Assembly: GCA_947044405.1 (NCBI GenBank)
Contig: CAMRHE010000167.1
Coordinates: forward strand, 1,843,001 to 1,907,000
DNA from: Leptodactylus fallax
Taxonomy: Eukaryota > Chordata > Amphibia > Anura > Leptodactylidae
Direction of reading: 5' to 3'
Length of the DNA stretch: 64,000 bases
Shown: piece by piece, positions 46,938 to 58,317 of the stretch
Numbering within the stretch: position 1 is the first letter of the stretch
How the letters are laid out: each line of letters opens with the position of its first letter
The notes under the pieces: generated by a model
Database searches by the model: none
The model's input: only the letters and a program-made list of their open reading frames with translations
What the model was told of the DNA's origin: nothing
Translations under genes and position numbers: made by a program

Positions 46938-47806
46938 AAGTGTCAGCCTGTCATCATCATGTACCCCAAGAGTCAGCGTGTCATTATCCTGTACCCCAAG
47001 TGTCAGCCTGTCATTATCCTGTACCCCAAGTGTCATCCTGTCATTATCCTGTACCCCAAGAGTCAGCCTGTCATTATCCTGTACCCCAAGTGTCAGCGTG
47101 TCATTATCCTATACCCCAAGTATCAGCGTGTCATTATCCTGTACCCCAAGTGTCAGTGTGTCATTATTCTGTACCCCAACTGTCAGCCTGTCATTGTCCA
47201 GTACCCCAAGTGTCAGTGTGTCATTATCCTGTACCCCAAGTGTCAGCCTGTCATTATCCTGTACCCCAAGTGTCAGCCTGTCATTATCCTGTACCCCAAG
47301 TGTCAGCCTGTCATTATCCTGTACCCCAAGTGTCAGCGTGTCATTATCCTGTACCCCAAGTGTCAGCGTTTCATTATCCTGTACCCCAAGTGTCAGCGTG
47401 TCATTATCCTGTACCCCAAGTGTCAATGTGTCATTATCCTGTACCCCAAGTGTCAGCGTGTCATTATCCTGTACCCCAAGTATCAGCATGTCCTTATCCT
47501 GTACCCCAAGTATCAGCGTGTCCTTATCCTGTACCCCAAGTATCAGCATGTCCTTATCCTGTACCCCAAGTATCAGCGTGTGCTTATCCTGTACCCCAGG
47601 TATCAGCGTATCCTTATCCTGTACCCCAAGTATCAGCCTGTCATTATCCTGTATCCCAAGTATCAGTGTGTCCTTATCCTGTACCCCAAGTATCAGTGTA
47701 TCCTTATCCTGTACCCCAAGTGTCAGCGTGTCATTGTCCAGTACCCCAGGTATCAGCGTGTCATCGTCCAGTACCCCAAGTATCAGCCTGTCATTGTGCT
47801 GTACCT
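46938..47806. repeat. 30-bp minisatellite, second locus, about 29 copies
   Basis: Same 30-bp unit as 9410-10926, in the same orientation, with perfect 60-base line periodicity. The right third is enriched in AGTATCAGCATGTCC variants, so mutations have spread locally. Plus- and minus-strand open frames of up to 304 codons are repeat translations. Confidence 0.96.
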
Positions 47807-50287
47807 CATTGTTCTTGAGCCATGTTCTTCCATGTTGATCTTCACCTCAGACCATATAACTATACATTTGTGATGGTCTTTAGCTACTTTTTTACTCATA
47901 TTATAAATTTTGTACTTTTTTCAAAAGTTGTCAAAATTCCTAAAATTGTGCAGTTTGAGCCCTGAAGCCATATTTAGTTTTTCCTTCTAAATCCCTTTAG
48001 ATAATTCCAGACATAATCTGACAGTGACCCTTTGCTAAACCAGACATAACAGGCAACGTCATGGCTCAGCCAAGCAAGTCACAGAAAAATAAAATTCTTT
48101 ATTCAGCACTGGTGTTACTGGGAGAACTGGCCAAATATGATTACCAGAAGTGATGTCCTTTACTACGCCCCACTGTAATTTCTCTGACACATCGGCCTTT
48201 CTTACCTCTCGTGACACCCCACAATCCGCGGCTGATCTCCTATGACCTCATCCACAGAAGTCTTCCCTTTTATCGCCTTACACCTCATAAAGACTTGGCA
48301 GGTTTATTATTTGACTACCTATCACAAGGGAGATTTTCTTAATTTTTTTTCTTTTGGCCTCCAAAGAGGAAATTGGGGCGATTATTAAAAGGTGGCATTG
48401 GAAGGATGAGAAAAAATCAGAGAATGTTAACTTTAGGAAGGATCCAAAGAAAATCAGCATAAATTATGAGTAAAATGGCAAACAAAAATACAAAAAAAAA
48501 ATTTATTTTTCTATAATTTTCGGAAATGACATAAATGATTGAAAACAACTTTATGAACTAAAAGAAGTCATACATATTTAATAGCTCTTAACTATGCCCG
48601 TAAACTCGCCCTTTCCACGTCTGTCCAAACACAAGGATGGAGCCTTCGTGGTTAGGAGTCATCTATTTTACAGGACATTTTGCACCACTTCAACACCTAT
48701 AAATGCCAGTAAGTGATTTAGTTGGACTTGGGACTTTGTAAAAATATACAGACCTCATATTTGATGATTACTTAAGAAAAGGTCTTGTGTCGGCCAATTA
48801 AGTATCTATGGATGAGGCATCATCGCGGTCACTGTAGTGACTGTGACCCATTTTGGCATTGGTATACATTATATACATTGGAGCTGCAAGACTGACAGGG
48901 GTCAATTTTTGATACACTGGAGAGTTCAATATTTCCTTAGTGGATTCTGAACCGGTATAGATGATTTCTCCACTCTTTTTCGCGGCTTGGTCATCCATGC
49001 ATATATTTTTTTTCCTAATGGGTGTCTATACTTTTGCAGTCATTTTTTATATTGTTCCAATGTGTGTCAAATAAAAGGTGACGCAACTATGCAAAAAGTT
49101 ATGATAAACACTCTTGTACTGTTTTGCATATACATCTCCTATGCCAACCTACTGTATGTGTCTCCATGGTTACAGACTACAAAGCCTATATGTAGTCTGA
49201 TCCTGGAGCCATATATTACATTACTTTCACTACCCCCTTATCAGCAGAAGAGAGGACACAGTAAGATAAGGCAGAGGATCAGGTTTTTTTATTAGTCTGT
49301 AGCCATGAAGACACATAGGCTTGCATAGAAGCTGTATACAGAAAATGGTAAGATTTATAATCAAGACCATTTGTAAAGCTTCTTCTATATTTCTCTTAGA
49401 TGGATTTGAGTAATCCATGGGAATCTGTGCACCATTTCCCAGGTATTCCAGATGTAACCCTACTATACCAGAAGTCATCCCTCTATAGTGAGGTTGTGCA
49501 GAGTACTGTCTGGCACAGAACATGTTAACCACAGGGTCCCAGTCTTGTGAGTGTAATGAAAGGAGAGCTCTCCTGCCAAATGGCATTTGTCTCTAGAAGA
49601 CCAAGTCTAATTGAATTTGTTAGGGCGAGATGCCCATCTGCTTGTATATTCTGTGCACCAATTCCCTTCTCTCCTTTTTAGGGGAAGATATCATAGAGTC
49701 GACCATATGGGAGGACATGCTAGGTCTCTGACCTGCAGATTAATAATGTGATAATGGACAGTCATTAGATACACTTACCCAACATTTCTATCTACATGGG
49801 TCTCGTGTCTATTGTGCCATCTGACAGGGAGATGGTGCCCTTCATGTACTGCCCATCCACACCCCTCCCATCTGACAACAGACTATACAATACTGTGATT
49901 TATAGAATACAATGAAACATCCTGCAACTTTGTAGTATTCTTTGTTTCTATTCCTTACATGATCTCTGCTTACTGTCAGTGAATCTTAATGTTTCCATAA
50001 AGACCCAAAGGCCCAGATTTACTAATAGTTAGTCAATGTAAACAGTGTGAAAATATATCAGATTTATCACAGTGACTCATAAATCTGGCGTATCTTCAGA
50101 CTGTCTAATCTGGGTTTATAGCACCTTTTGGATGTCTTATTTTGTATCATTTAAATTATGCCCCCTTTTCGAGAAGCCACACCTACATGTTTAACAAGTC
50201 AAAAGATACGCTATGTTGCATGAAAGATGTGCCAGTGTCTAGTTGTAACCACAATAGTAAGTCTGGGCTAATATTTTGTACAACTTA
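47807..50287. other. Intergenic DNA containing a MITE at 49130-49345
   Basis: GTATGTGTCTCCATGGTTACAGACT (about 49154-49180) faces AGTCTGTAGCCATGAAGACACATA (about 49294-49318) as an inverted pair, probably a palindromic MITE. The remaining DNA shows no genes. Antisense open frames at 49230-49586 overlap the MITE. Confidence 0.5.
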
Positions 50288-50481
50288 AGCTAGGTTCACA
50301 CTAGCATTCGGGCGAATACACCCGAGATTCCGCTTAAATCGGCGGAGAGAAAAGTCCTGCAAGCACATTATAGTCTATAGTTTCCGTGGGTAACCGCTTT
50401 TTTAGGTGGACAGGGTTTCTGTCCCTCGAGTCCCCGTGCAAAACCAAAGGACGAAAACCGAGCGTTTGAGTGAACCTAGCC
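50288..50481. mobile_element. MITE with GCTAGGTTCACACTAGC ends, copy 1
   Basis: Left GCTAGGTTCACACTAGC, right GTTTGAGTGAACCTAGC. Interior ATTCCGCTTAAA...CCTGCAAGCA...GTAACCGCTTTTTTAGG is shared with 53797-54056. Confidence 0.8.
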
Positions 50482-50581
50482 TGAGAGTTTGCTACAATGT
50501 AGGCAGTGAAAAACATATCATCACTACAAACTGCCCTGACAGACACTTTTGCTACAATGTATCAATATAGGTAAAATGTAT

Positions 50582-50739
50582 CAGGGGTCAGCAACCTTTG
50601 GCACTCCAGCTGCTGTGAAACTACAACTCTCAACATGCTCCATTCACTTCCATAGGAGTTCCAAGAACAGCAGAGTAAGTATGCATGCTGGGAGTTGTAG
50701 TTTTACAACAGCTGGAGTGCCGAAGGTTGCCTACCCCTG
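50582..50739 (-). mobile_element. hAT MITE, 158 bp, sibling of 39074-39231 in opposite orientation
   Basis: Read on the minus strand it starts CAGGGGTAGGCAACCTTCGG and follows the other copy nearly base for base, with the same 158-bp length. No clear 8-bp duplication remains. Confidence 0.88.
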
Positions 50740-52733
50740 TGCCAGATAATACACAGATTCAGACTAGATGCTACTGCAACAGACTTTCTGCAGTGAGAAG
50801 CATAGCCCTGCATGTAATCTGAACATTCCCTTTCCTTGACAGCAAGCAGAGAAGGTGAAGAATTGGAACAGGAAATATATTGGAGACGTAAAGGTGTGTT
50901 CACATTATGTTTGGACACTTCATTTACTGTAGGTACCATGAAAGCTACCAGTTCCTATGCAAAATATATCCAACTAATCCAGCGTATGCCAAAAGTGCTG
51001 TCCATCAGAGATATACTTCGAGGAATACTCCAGATGGATACTTCTGGCAGAGGTCTTGGACGCAATGTGAACAGAGCCTAACTCTTATGTGGAAAACTAA
51101 TACACCTCATACACCAAAGAACAGTCTCTAAATACAACGCTCAGACTGTGTTTTGCATGGGACTTGTAGCTCCTCAACTGTGGGAGATCCACAGGTTGAA
51201 GACCACTGCCCTAAGGCACAAAACAAGATGGTTAGGCAGATGGTCGACTGTTGGCACCCGTCAGCAGTTATAACAGGCAGGCAGCCAACTGGAATTGTCT
51301 AGAGGGAGGTGAACAAGCAGGTACCAGTAGGAGCCTTACTGGCAGGAGGCATGCCAACTCTATGGGAATTTTGGTCTTCGCCTCCGACCCCCTCCATATA
51401 CTTATGGATTGTGCTGCAAAGATATTCCTCACATCATGATGTCAAGGAGACTCTCTAATAGATGGTAGGTGCCAGGCCAACAACCGAGACACCAACCTCA
51501 TATAATTGTCAAGAGCAAATATGGCAGCCATAACAGTTCTAATGGACAAAACACATCTATGGGGATATTTGCAAATTCAGTCTTTCCCCTGGCAAATAAA
51601 TTCTTCCTATCCATAAGCAGCAGAGCAAGGACTCAAGTAATATGTCAGTCCGCAGCCCGAGGCCGTAAAACCAACGATCCCGGAACAGCAAATCAAGGCA
51701 AAATCATTATTACGGAAACTGGTGTAAGTAACATATAATAGATTTATTTAAGATGGGGAGGGGGAGGGGGCTCAGTAAAATCCAGAATATGTCCTGCAAA
51801 CATTCTGCTAACGAGACGCTTCACTAAAATTAATTACACAAGAAATGGTTTGACCCTAAAGGAGAAATCTGGAACTGAGAGAAATTAAATGCACCGTTAA
51901 ATGTGGAAATTTCAGCAGTGACGCGCTGACTCCGCGCAGATTGCAAGCCTCTGGGTACGCTACTATCGGACTCGTGTCTTGTGCAAGAGAAATGGCGCGT
52001 ACTAATCCAAGTAATTATTGTCTGATGAAATAGAAAATAAGGATCACCCAGCAGCCCCTGCTTGTTCAGTGTCTGCACACGGCTTGCACCTTTCAGAAAG
52101 TGTCTATACACCACGCACTGGACAGCCATCTACAGATGGAAGAAACAACTGCCCCCTCACCTCAAAAATCTGTGGCATTTTACAGTACTATACATATGCA
52201 TGAACATATTAAAAAAATATATCAATGTGCTGCACATTTGCAGCATTCGTTTATGTGTGTATTGCAAAGCGTAAAATACATTGCCTAATAGACAGCCAAA
52301 TCTGCTACGAATTTGTGGCAAAATTTATTTCCCCTGTCTGGACCTGGCCTTAGGTATCATCAAGTTTGTTGTTTCCAGTAGCAGCCAGCAGAATTGTGAA
52401 TGCAGCTCTGAAGTGTCAGGCATAAGAAATGCCCTGCATTGTATTTCTCTGATGTGATGTTTATGCCATAGATGTCCGGCCATAGACATTATATAGCTGC
52501 CCACTAAACGCTTGTGCGGCTGCAGTTATCTCTCTCAACACCCCTGTCCCCACTCTATACATATGCATACTTAGCTCGGAAGTGCGTGCATGTGTTCAGA
52601 ACAGGAAGAGGGTGGACCTGTAGCCTAATGTGGGTGGCCAGGTAAAGCATAATTGCCATAAATTTGCACAACAATCAAAAACATTTGGCTTGTCTTGGCC
52701 CAAAAAGTGGTGGGATTTGTGCAAATCCCGCTT
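50740..52733. other. Intergenic DNA, no gene seen
   Basis: Mostly non-repetitive. 51500-52010 has balanced composition (TCAGTCTTTCCCCTGGCAAATAAATT and similar) and could be conserved. Short open frames lack support. Confidence 0.4.
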
Positions 52734-54473
52734 AAGGCTAAGGCCCCACGTAGCGGGACGCAGCAAAAAAGCACTCTGGGAAAAACTGTGGCGGCAACAC
52801 ATTGCGGTTTTTCCGGCAGCACTTTTCACAGAATGTCCAGAGTTTTCCTCTGCAGGCTTTCTTCTTCCAATATACCTATAGGCAAACCGCCGGAATTTCC
52901 GGTGGTATAATTGACATGCTGCGATTTCCAAAACCGCAATAGTTTTGGAAATTGCAGTGTGTCCGATGTGCGTATTTTTCCACTTGAATCCCATCCACTT
53001 TGCAGGGACAGTAAAATGCCATGGAAAAAAACAGCCGGAGGCTACAGCCCCACGTTGCAGAAACGCAGCTTATTTTGTTGCAGATTTTGCTGCAGTTTTT
53101 TGAGCCAAAGCCAGGAGTGGATTTAGCAGCAGGTAGAAGTATAAGAACTTCCTATATATTTCCTATTCCTTTTGTAGCCATTCTTGGATTTGGCTCAAAA
53201 AACGCTGCAAAATCTGCAACAAAAAAAGCTGTGTTTCCGCAACGTGGGGCCGTAGCCTAAGGCTGAGGCCCCACGTTGCAGAAAAGCTGAGTTTTTTGTT
53301 GCAGGTTTAGCTGCAGTTTTTTGAACCATAGTCAGGAGTGGCCACAAAAAAATAGGAAATAGAAAGGAAGCTTTCTATATTCCTTAGGTATGTTCAGACA
53401 GAGATTTTTACAAGCTGATTTTGAGGCGGAATCCGCTTAAAAAAAAACGCTTCCCATTCATTTCAATGGGAGGCAGTAGCAGTTGACCTATCTTCAGGCA
53501 GATTCCACTTCGAAAAACCCATTGAAATGAATGGGAGGCGGAAAAAACGCGATGTGGTTTTTTGATTCAGTTTTTGCAAAAACTGCATGAAAAACTGCAA
53601 GCGTTTTTTTAAAGGAAAATTTTCAAGGCCATACAGTTTGCTGGAGCAAAAAACTGCGGCAAAAACCGCGACAAAAGCCATGACGAAAAACAGCAACAAA
53701 AACCACATCATGTAAAAAAACGCTTAAAAAAACCGTTTCCTAATTTCTGAAGTTGATTTTTTCAGCCTGCAAAAACTTCATGTTAACATACCCTATGGCT
53801 AGGTTCACACTAGCGCTCGGTCTCCGCTTGGAGATTCCGTTCCCCATTCTGCTTTAAAAATGTGGAGTGAAAAGACCTGCAAGCATGATTTCTCTCTACG
53901 CTCTTTTCGGGCGGAAACCCAACAGACCCCATTATAGTCTTTGGGGTCTGTAGGTTTCCAAGGGTAACTGCCTTTTTAAGCGGATTAGGTTTCCGTTCGG
54001 GGATTACCCAGGCGGACCTCCCAAACGGAAACCCTAACGCTAGTGTGAACCTAGCGTAATACTGATCTCTTCTGCTCAATCCATACCTGGCATTGGCTCA
54101 AAAAAAACACAGCAAAACCTACAATAGAAAAAAAGCTGCGTTAATGCAATGTGGGGGCCTAATCCTAAAGCCGGGGTCCCACGTAGCATAAACGCCGCGA
54201 TTTGGCTAATCCTATCCACACATTGCAGAAAAAAAATCACAGCGGAAATACTGAGATTTCAAGAACGTTTGCATTTTTGTAAATCGCAGCAAGTCAGTTA
54301 TACCTAGGGAAACGCTGGCATTTTACATATAGGTATATTAGAAGCAGAAAGTCCACAGTGGAAAACTCTGTGGACTTTCTGTGAAAAGAGCTGCGGGAAA
54401 AACCGCGATGCATTTCCGATATGTTTTTTTCAGCAGCACTTTTTGTGGCTCGCTACTTGGGGCCTTAGTCTAA
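52734..54473. mobile_element. Cluster of nested MITEs (GGCCCCACGT family and others)
   Basis: At least five pieces are visible. (a) 52734 to about 53000 starts CTAAGGCCCCACGTAGCG. (b) 53037-53258 is a complete inverted pair GCTACAGCCCCACGTTGC/GCAACGTGGGGCCGTAGC. (c) A third copy from 53262 is interrupted by (d) TAGGTATGTT.../AACATACCC at about 53385-53796 and (e) a GGCTAGGTTCACACTAGCG element at 53797-54056. (f) 54170-54473 ends CGCTACTTGGGGCCTTAG. All are non-coding; antisense open frames at 53463-53711 and 53810-54079 are MITE text. Confidence 0.75.
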
Positions 54474-54569
54474 ATTTCTGAGTGGATTGCATGGCGTCCC
54501 AAATTTTTACCAATGAAAAAATGTTATGCATGCTTTAGACATGCTCGCTGACTCACTTTCGACCAACAT

Positions 54570-55070
54570 TAGTTAGGTCTTATTCACACCACAGTGAAAA
54601 ATGACCATATGACATCCATTTTTTAGAATGGCCATCACACGGCCGTTTTAAAACCCATGAAAGTCTATGGGTGTATTCACATTAAAATGGTTAATCAAAA
54701 AAACTGACATATCCTATATTTGTCTGCTTTCGCGGTTAAAAAAAGGAAAAACAGACATGTGAACACTCCCATAGACTTTCAAATGGCCATGTTTGTCCAA
54801 AAAATGTATGAAGGCTAAATTCAGATCATGGTTTTTACATCTGTTTAGCACATCCGTTTAACGGATGCAAAATACGGACGCAAACGGATGGCCATCTGCT
54901 TATATAGATGTCACCGTTAAAAAAAACAAATCAATCTGTCTGTTTTTTGTATGGTATACTATATTTTTGTGTCTGTCCAAAAAAATGTGAATAACGACAA
55001 AAATAGACTTTTTTTTTTTTTTACAGTTGTTTGACATGTGAAAAACTGAACATTCATGTGAATAAGGCCT
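54570..55070. mobile_element. MITE with AGGTCTTATTCACAC ends
   Basis: Left TTAGGTCTTATTCACACCAC, right CATGTGAATAAGGCCTTATAA (inverted). Internal words such as AAAAACTGACAT and TTTTTAACGG are rich in A/T runs. Another end of this family is at about 56163-56186. Confidence 0.6.
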
Positions 55071-55234
55071 TATAATGGACAGGACTATCCCCGGTGGTTT
55101 CCTTCAGCAGATTAATATATACCTATTCTATAATGATATGGTCTATTCAGATTTTTGAAGCTTATATACAATATAAAAATTGCACAAAAATATGAAATTG
55201 TCACAAAAATGGCAAAAAAAGGAATTAACGCAAA

Positions 55235-55397
55235 GGATTGTGGGAATTGAAGTCCTGAGCAGATTTGTCATTAAGTAATCTCACTGAAGAAACTACAACT
55301 CCCAGAGCTGCCTGCGAGAAGAAGAGATCACATGACAGCCAGCGGCCAATCAGGACGGCAGATTAAGATCCTCTCAGGCAGTGAAGGAGCAGGAGCG
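55235..55397 (+). promoter_or_regulatory. Promoter-like block and candidate first exon
   Basis: Dense promoter motifs in about 160 bp. An inverted ACTTCAATTCCCACAAT and a direct ACTACAACTCCCAGAG are both ZNF143/SBS-like. TCACATGAC is a USF/TFEB-type E-box, and GCCAATCAGG is a CCAAT box. These are followed by a strong donor GAGCG|GTAAGT (55397/55398). An ATG at 55332 stays open for 22 codons to the donor. The order fits a housekeeping-type promoter with a first exon on the plus strand. Caveat: ACTACAACTCCCAG also occurs in the hAT MITEs here. A CTCF-like motif on the minus strand lies 170 bp downstream (55567-55582). Confidence 0.45.
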
Positions 55398-56184
55398 GTA
55401 AGTGGCGTCTGCCGGAGGGCTCAGTCACATTATGGGTACACAGACCGGTTACCTCACTGGGAGGTTTCTCGCCCCTGAATCTCCTTTATTGTTGTGTTTT
55501 TTTTTATAGTGAGAGACTTACCGGCGCCATGGCTGCCTTATGTGTAATAGAACTGCGTCATTTCTGCTGCCGCCCCCTGGTGTCCGTGAGGGGAACTGCA
55601 GCACGAATAGACTGCTCGTGTGTTTGAAGCCTGAAATAGACAACAGGGAGGGGTGTTGTTTGTTACCACCCTAGTGTTCATCTATATGGTTGCTATGGGC
55701 AACTGCTTAACGTCATAGCAATAGAGCATGATGAATTTCCTTTAAAAATTAAAGGGGTGTCCAAATGTATCAAATTATAGGCAGGAAAAATGAAAATTCT
55801 GCTTTTGTCCTGGAATCTGCGGCCATTTGTAAACTGGGTTTGTCCAGTTGTTGTGTACTGCTCTGCAGCCATTGGTTGCCATGGTCATGTGACCAGGACT
55901 GGGGTTATATACAGTTTTCGGATATACCCTTATTTTAAGGGGAGCCAACCCATTAACAGAGCTGTGTAGGGGTCTTTCATAGGAGCACAAACCTACCTGT
56001 GTGAACACAAACCGATGATGCAGTGCAAACATAATCAGCTTTTCATGGATATGCAAATCAGCCTGCAAATGCCCTGGGGGTGGAGCCAGATATACTTATG
56101 GACAGCTTTTGATTAATTGTCCCCGTTTTGTTATAACAGCAACCATCAAATGACCACTTTTGACATTTGTGTGAATAAGGCCTT

Positions 56185-56471
56185 AATTTTATTTATATAT
56201 ACTGGGTCTATATACGCTATATGGGGGCCTGTAATGGGATCACTATGCCGTGTGGGGGCCTGTAATGGGATCACTATGCCGTGTGGGGGCCTGTAATGGG
56301 ATCACTATGACGTGTGGGGGCCTGTAATGGGATCACTATGACGTTTGGGGGCCTGTAATGGGGGATCACTATACTTTATGGGGGTCAATAAAAGGGCAAT
56401 ATACCGTATGGGGGCAGGCGAGACAGTCAAAAGCTTGTTATGGGGCCCCGTATTTCCAGGTTACGCCCCTG
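56185..56471 (+). mobile_element. Right-end fragment of the hAT family at 58318, with its own 31-bp array
   Basis: Ends GGTTACGCCCCTG at 56471, the same terminal sequence as the element ending at 60055 (GTTACGCCACTG). It is preceded by about six 31-bp units GTGGGGGCCTGTAATGGGAT + CACTATGCCGT (56218-56400). The left end is missing. Confidence 0.7.
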
Positions 56472-56589
56472 ATCTGATGTATACATACATTCATGCCAAA
56501 GCTATTATTGAGTAGCTTTATTGCCGAGGCAGGAGTACTTCAGCTATCTCTGACATTTCTATTGAAAAGGTACAAGGACCGTTCCCAAA

Positions 56590-56884
56590 TTGTAGAGGGA
56601 TAAAATCAGCGCTTACTCCAATCCAATCAAGCAGGTTCCTTTATTTAAATACCAAACACAGACGCGTTTCGGAGCATTTGCCCCTGGCTAAAAGAGGTCC
56701 AGAACACCTGCATCAGGTACAACATTCATGAAACTAGAAATGCATCCCCTGTAGGAATTGCTGGACCTCTTCTTTAGCTTGTAGCCGCCTTTACAAGTAG
56801 TACAATGTTGTACCGTGTTAGCCATAAAAGTAGTGGAAGAGTGAAGAAATCAGGCGATCCCTTTTAGAGGCTAACTGAGTATAT
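56590..56884. mobile_element. Two retroposed fragments, one with GACGCGTTTCGG, one related to 11348
   Basis: 56590-56720 read on the minus strand has a stem GGGGCA...TGCTCC followed by GAAACGCGTC, the downstream half of a hammerhead-like motif. 56796-56884 matches 11362-11430 over AATGTTGTACCGTGTTAGCC and GAAGAAATCAGGCGAT, then GAGGCTAACTGAGTATATT. Both look like pieces of Penelope-like or SINE-like elements. Confidence 0.5.
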
Positions 56885-58136
56885 TGAAATGAATGGAGTA
56901 GTGTGCACACCGTCTGACCACCACTCCCTTCCAAATGGGGGACAAAAATCCCCTATTCTGATCGGTGCGGGTCTGAGCTGTCGGACCCCCACTGATCTGC
57001 AAGTAATACCCTATACTGTGGATAGGGGATAACTTGCCCTGTAATGTGAATGGGGCCATGGGCTCAGTTCCCTGTACGGCGGGGTGATGCGGGCTCTGCT
57101 GTGCAGGGAGAAGCGGTACAAGGGGAGTTGGGGATCCAACTTAAAATGAGAGGCGGGAATATCCTGGTAATAAGCAAAATGGGAATTCCCCTTTAAAGGG
57201 CACCTGTCTGTTCTCGTTGTCTAACAAAAGGACCACCGCAGGACACCATGTTTGTCTTTGTTGCAGAGCCACAGTAACAGCCAAGTCATAACGACTATCC
57301 TCAAACTACCTGCAATCTGTACATTGGATCTGTGTATTAATCCATCCCTACCCTTACAGGGATGGCTTGTATGTGCAGTGGAGGTGACCCGCTCGCTGTT
57401 TACCCCATGTGACTGGAGCTGTCACGTTACCAGGGAGTAACACTTCCTCCCCCCACGGCTCCAGGCTCCCGCCATCTTTTGTGTCGCTGCTCTGCAGAGA
57501 TAAGCCGGTGGCATTTTCCCCCTGTTGTTCTCCCAATCACATGGACTCAGAAGAAAGTGAAGGCCTCTATCGTCCTCCCAGCACAGCACAGCCTGTTCAA
57601 AGTTAGGATTATCTGCTCTGCTCAAAATCCCTTCAAACAGGACAAAAAAAAAAAAGGGAAAAAAAAAAACTGAGTGAAAGAATTGCTTTCTCCAGATAAA
57701 ATTGGAATCTGGGTTCACGCCGCAGCCGTTTCATCTAATGCCCGCTGCAGCATCAGGAGACACGGCGACTTCCAGCAAGGTTTTCTCCAGTCTCTGGACT
57801 TCTTACAATTCTCGCTGCTCCCCACATAAGGATCTTCCGTCAGTTCTGTCTGTCAGGACGTGATGTCTTCATTTCTCTTGCTGGTCTAATCCTACGGTGC
57901 AGGAAAATGAATTTGCTCCTGGCGGGCATTGTCGTGTAATAGTTATGGCTGGAGCTGCGATCACTCCGGGAATATTTTGGAAAACTTTCAGGCAGTTTTA
58001 TTAATTAAAGGGGAACTCTAACATAAAGAATGACTTGAGGGACAATTTGATATAATCTCCTGATTTACCCCAGCTGACACTCTCCCGTGTTTGTTGTGCC
58101 AATAGAGTTGTCAGACCTTTACTTCTATTACCTGTG
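56885..58136. other. Intergenic or intronic DNA with a decayed MITE
   Basis: 56930-57040 holds GGTGCGGGTCTGAGCTGTCGGACCCCCAC and CTGTGGATAGGGGATAAC, words of the GACCTATC-type MITE. 57200-58000 is non-repetitive. An acceptor-like TTTGTCTTTGTTGCAG ends at 57267, but no convincing exon follows. TTAAAGGGGAACTC near 58005 is a MITE-end signature. Confidence 0.4.
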
Positions 58137-58317
58137 TTAAAGAGGACCTTTCTTGTCCTCATGTACATGCGGTTTTATATACTGCTAGAAAGCCGACAGT
58201 GCGCTGAATTCAGCGTACTGTCGGCTTTCCCGTTATGTGCCCCGGGGCTGGAGATATCGGCACCGATCTCTGCCCACTGTCAGAAGGGAGTTCCTGACAG
58301 TCTAGCTGGGCTGTGAG

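Noticed and set aside
52596..52994. 132-codon minus-strand open frame and overlapping plus frames
   Set aside because: The frames lie on a MITE whose text recurs nearby in inverted form.
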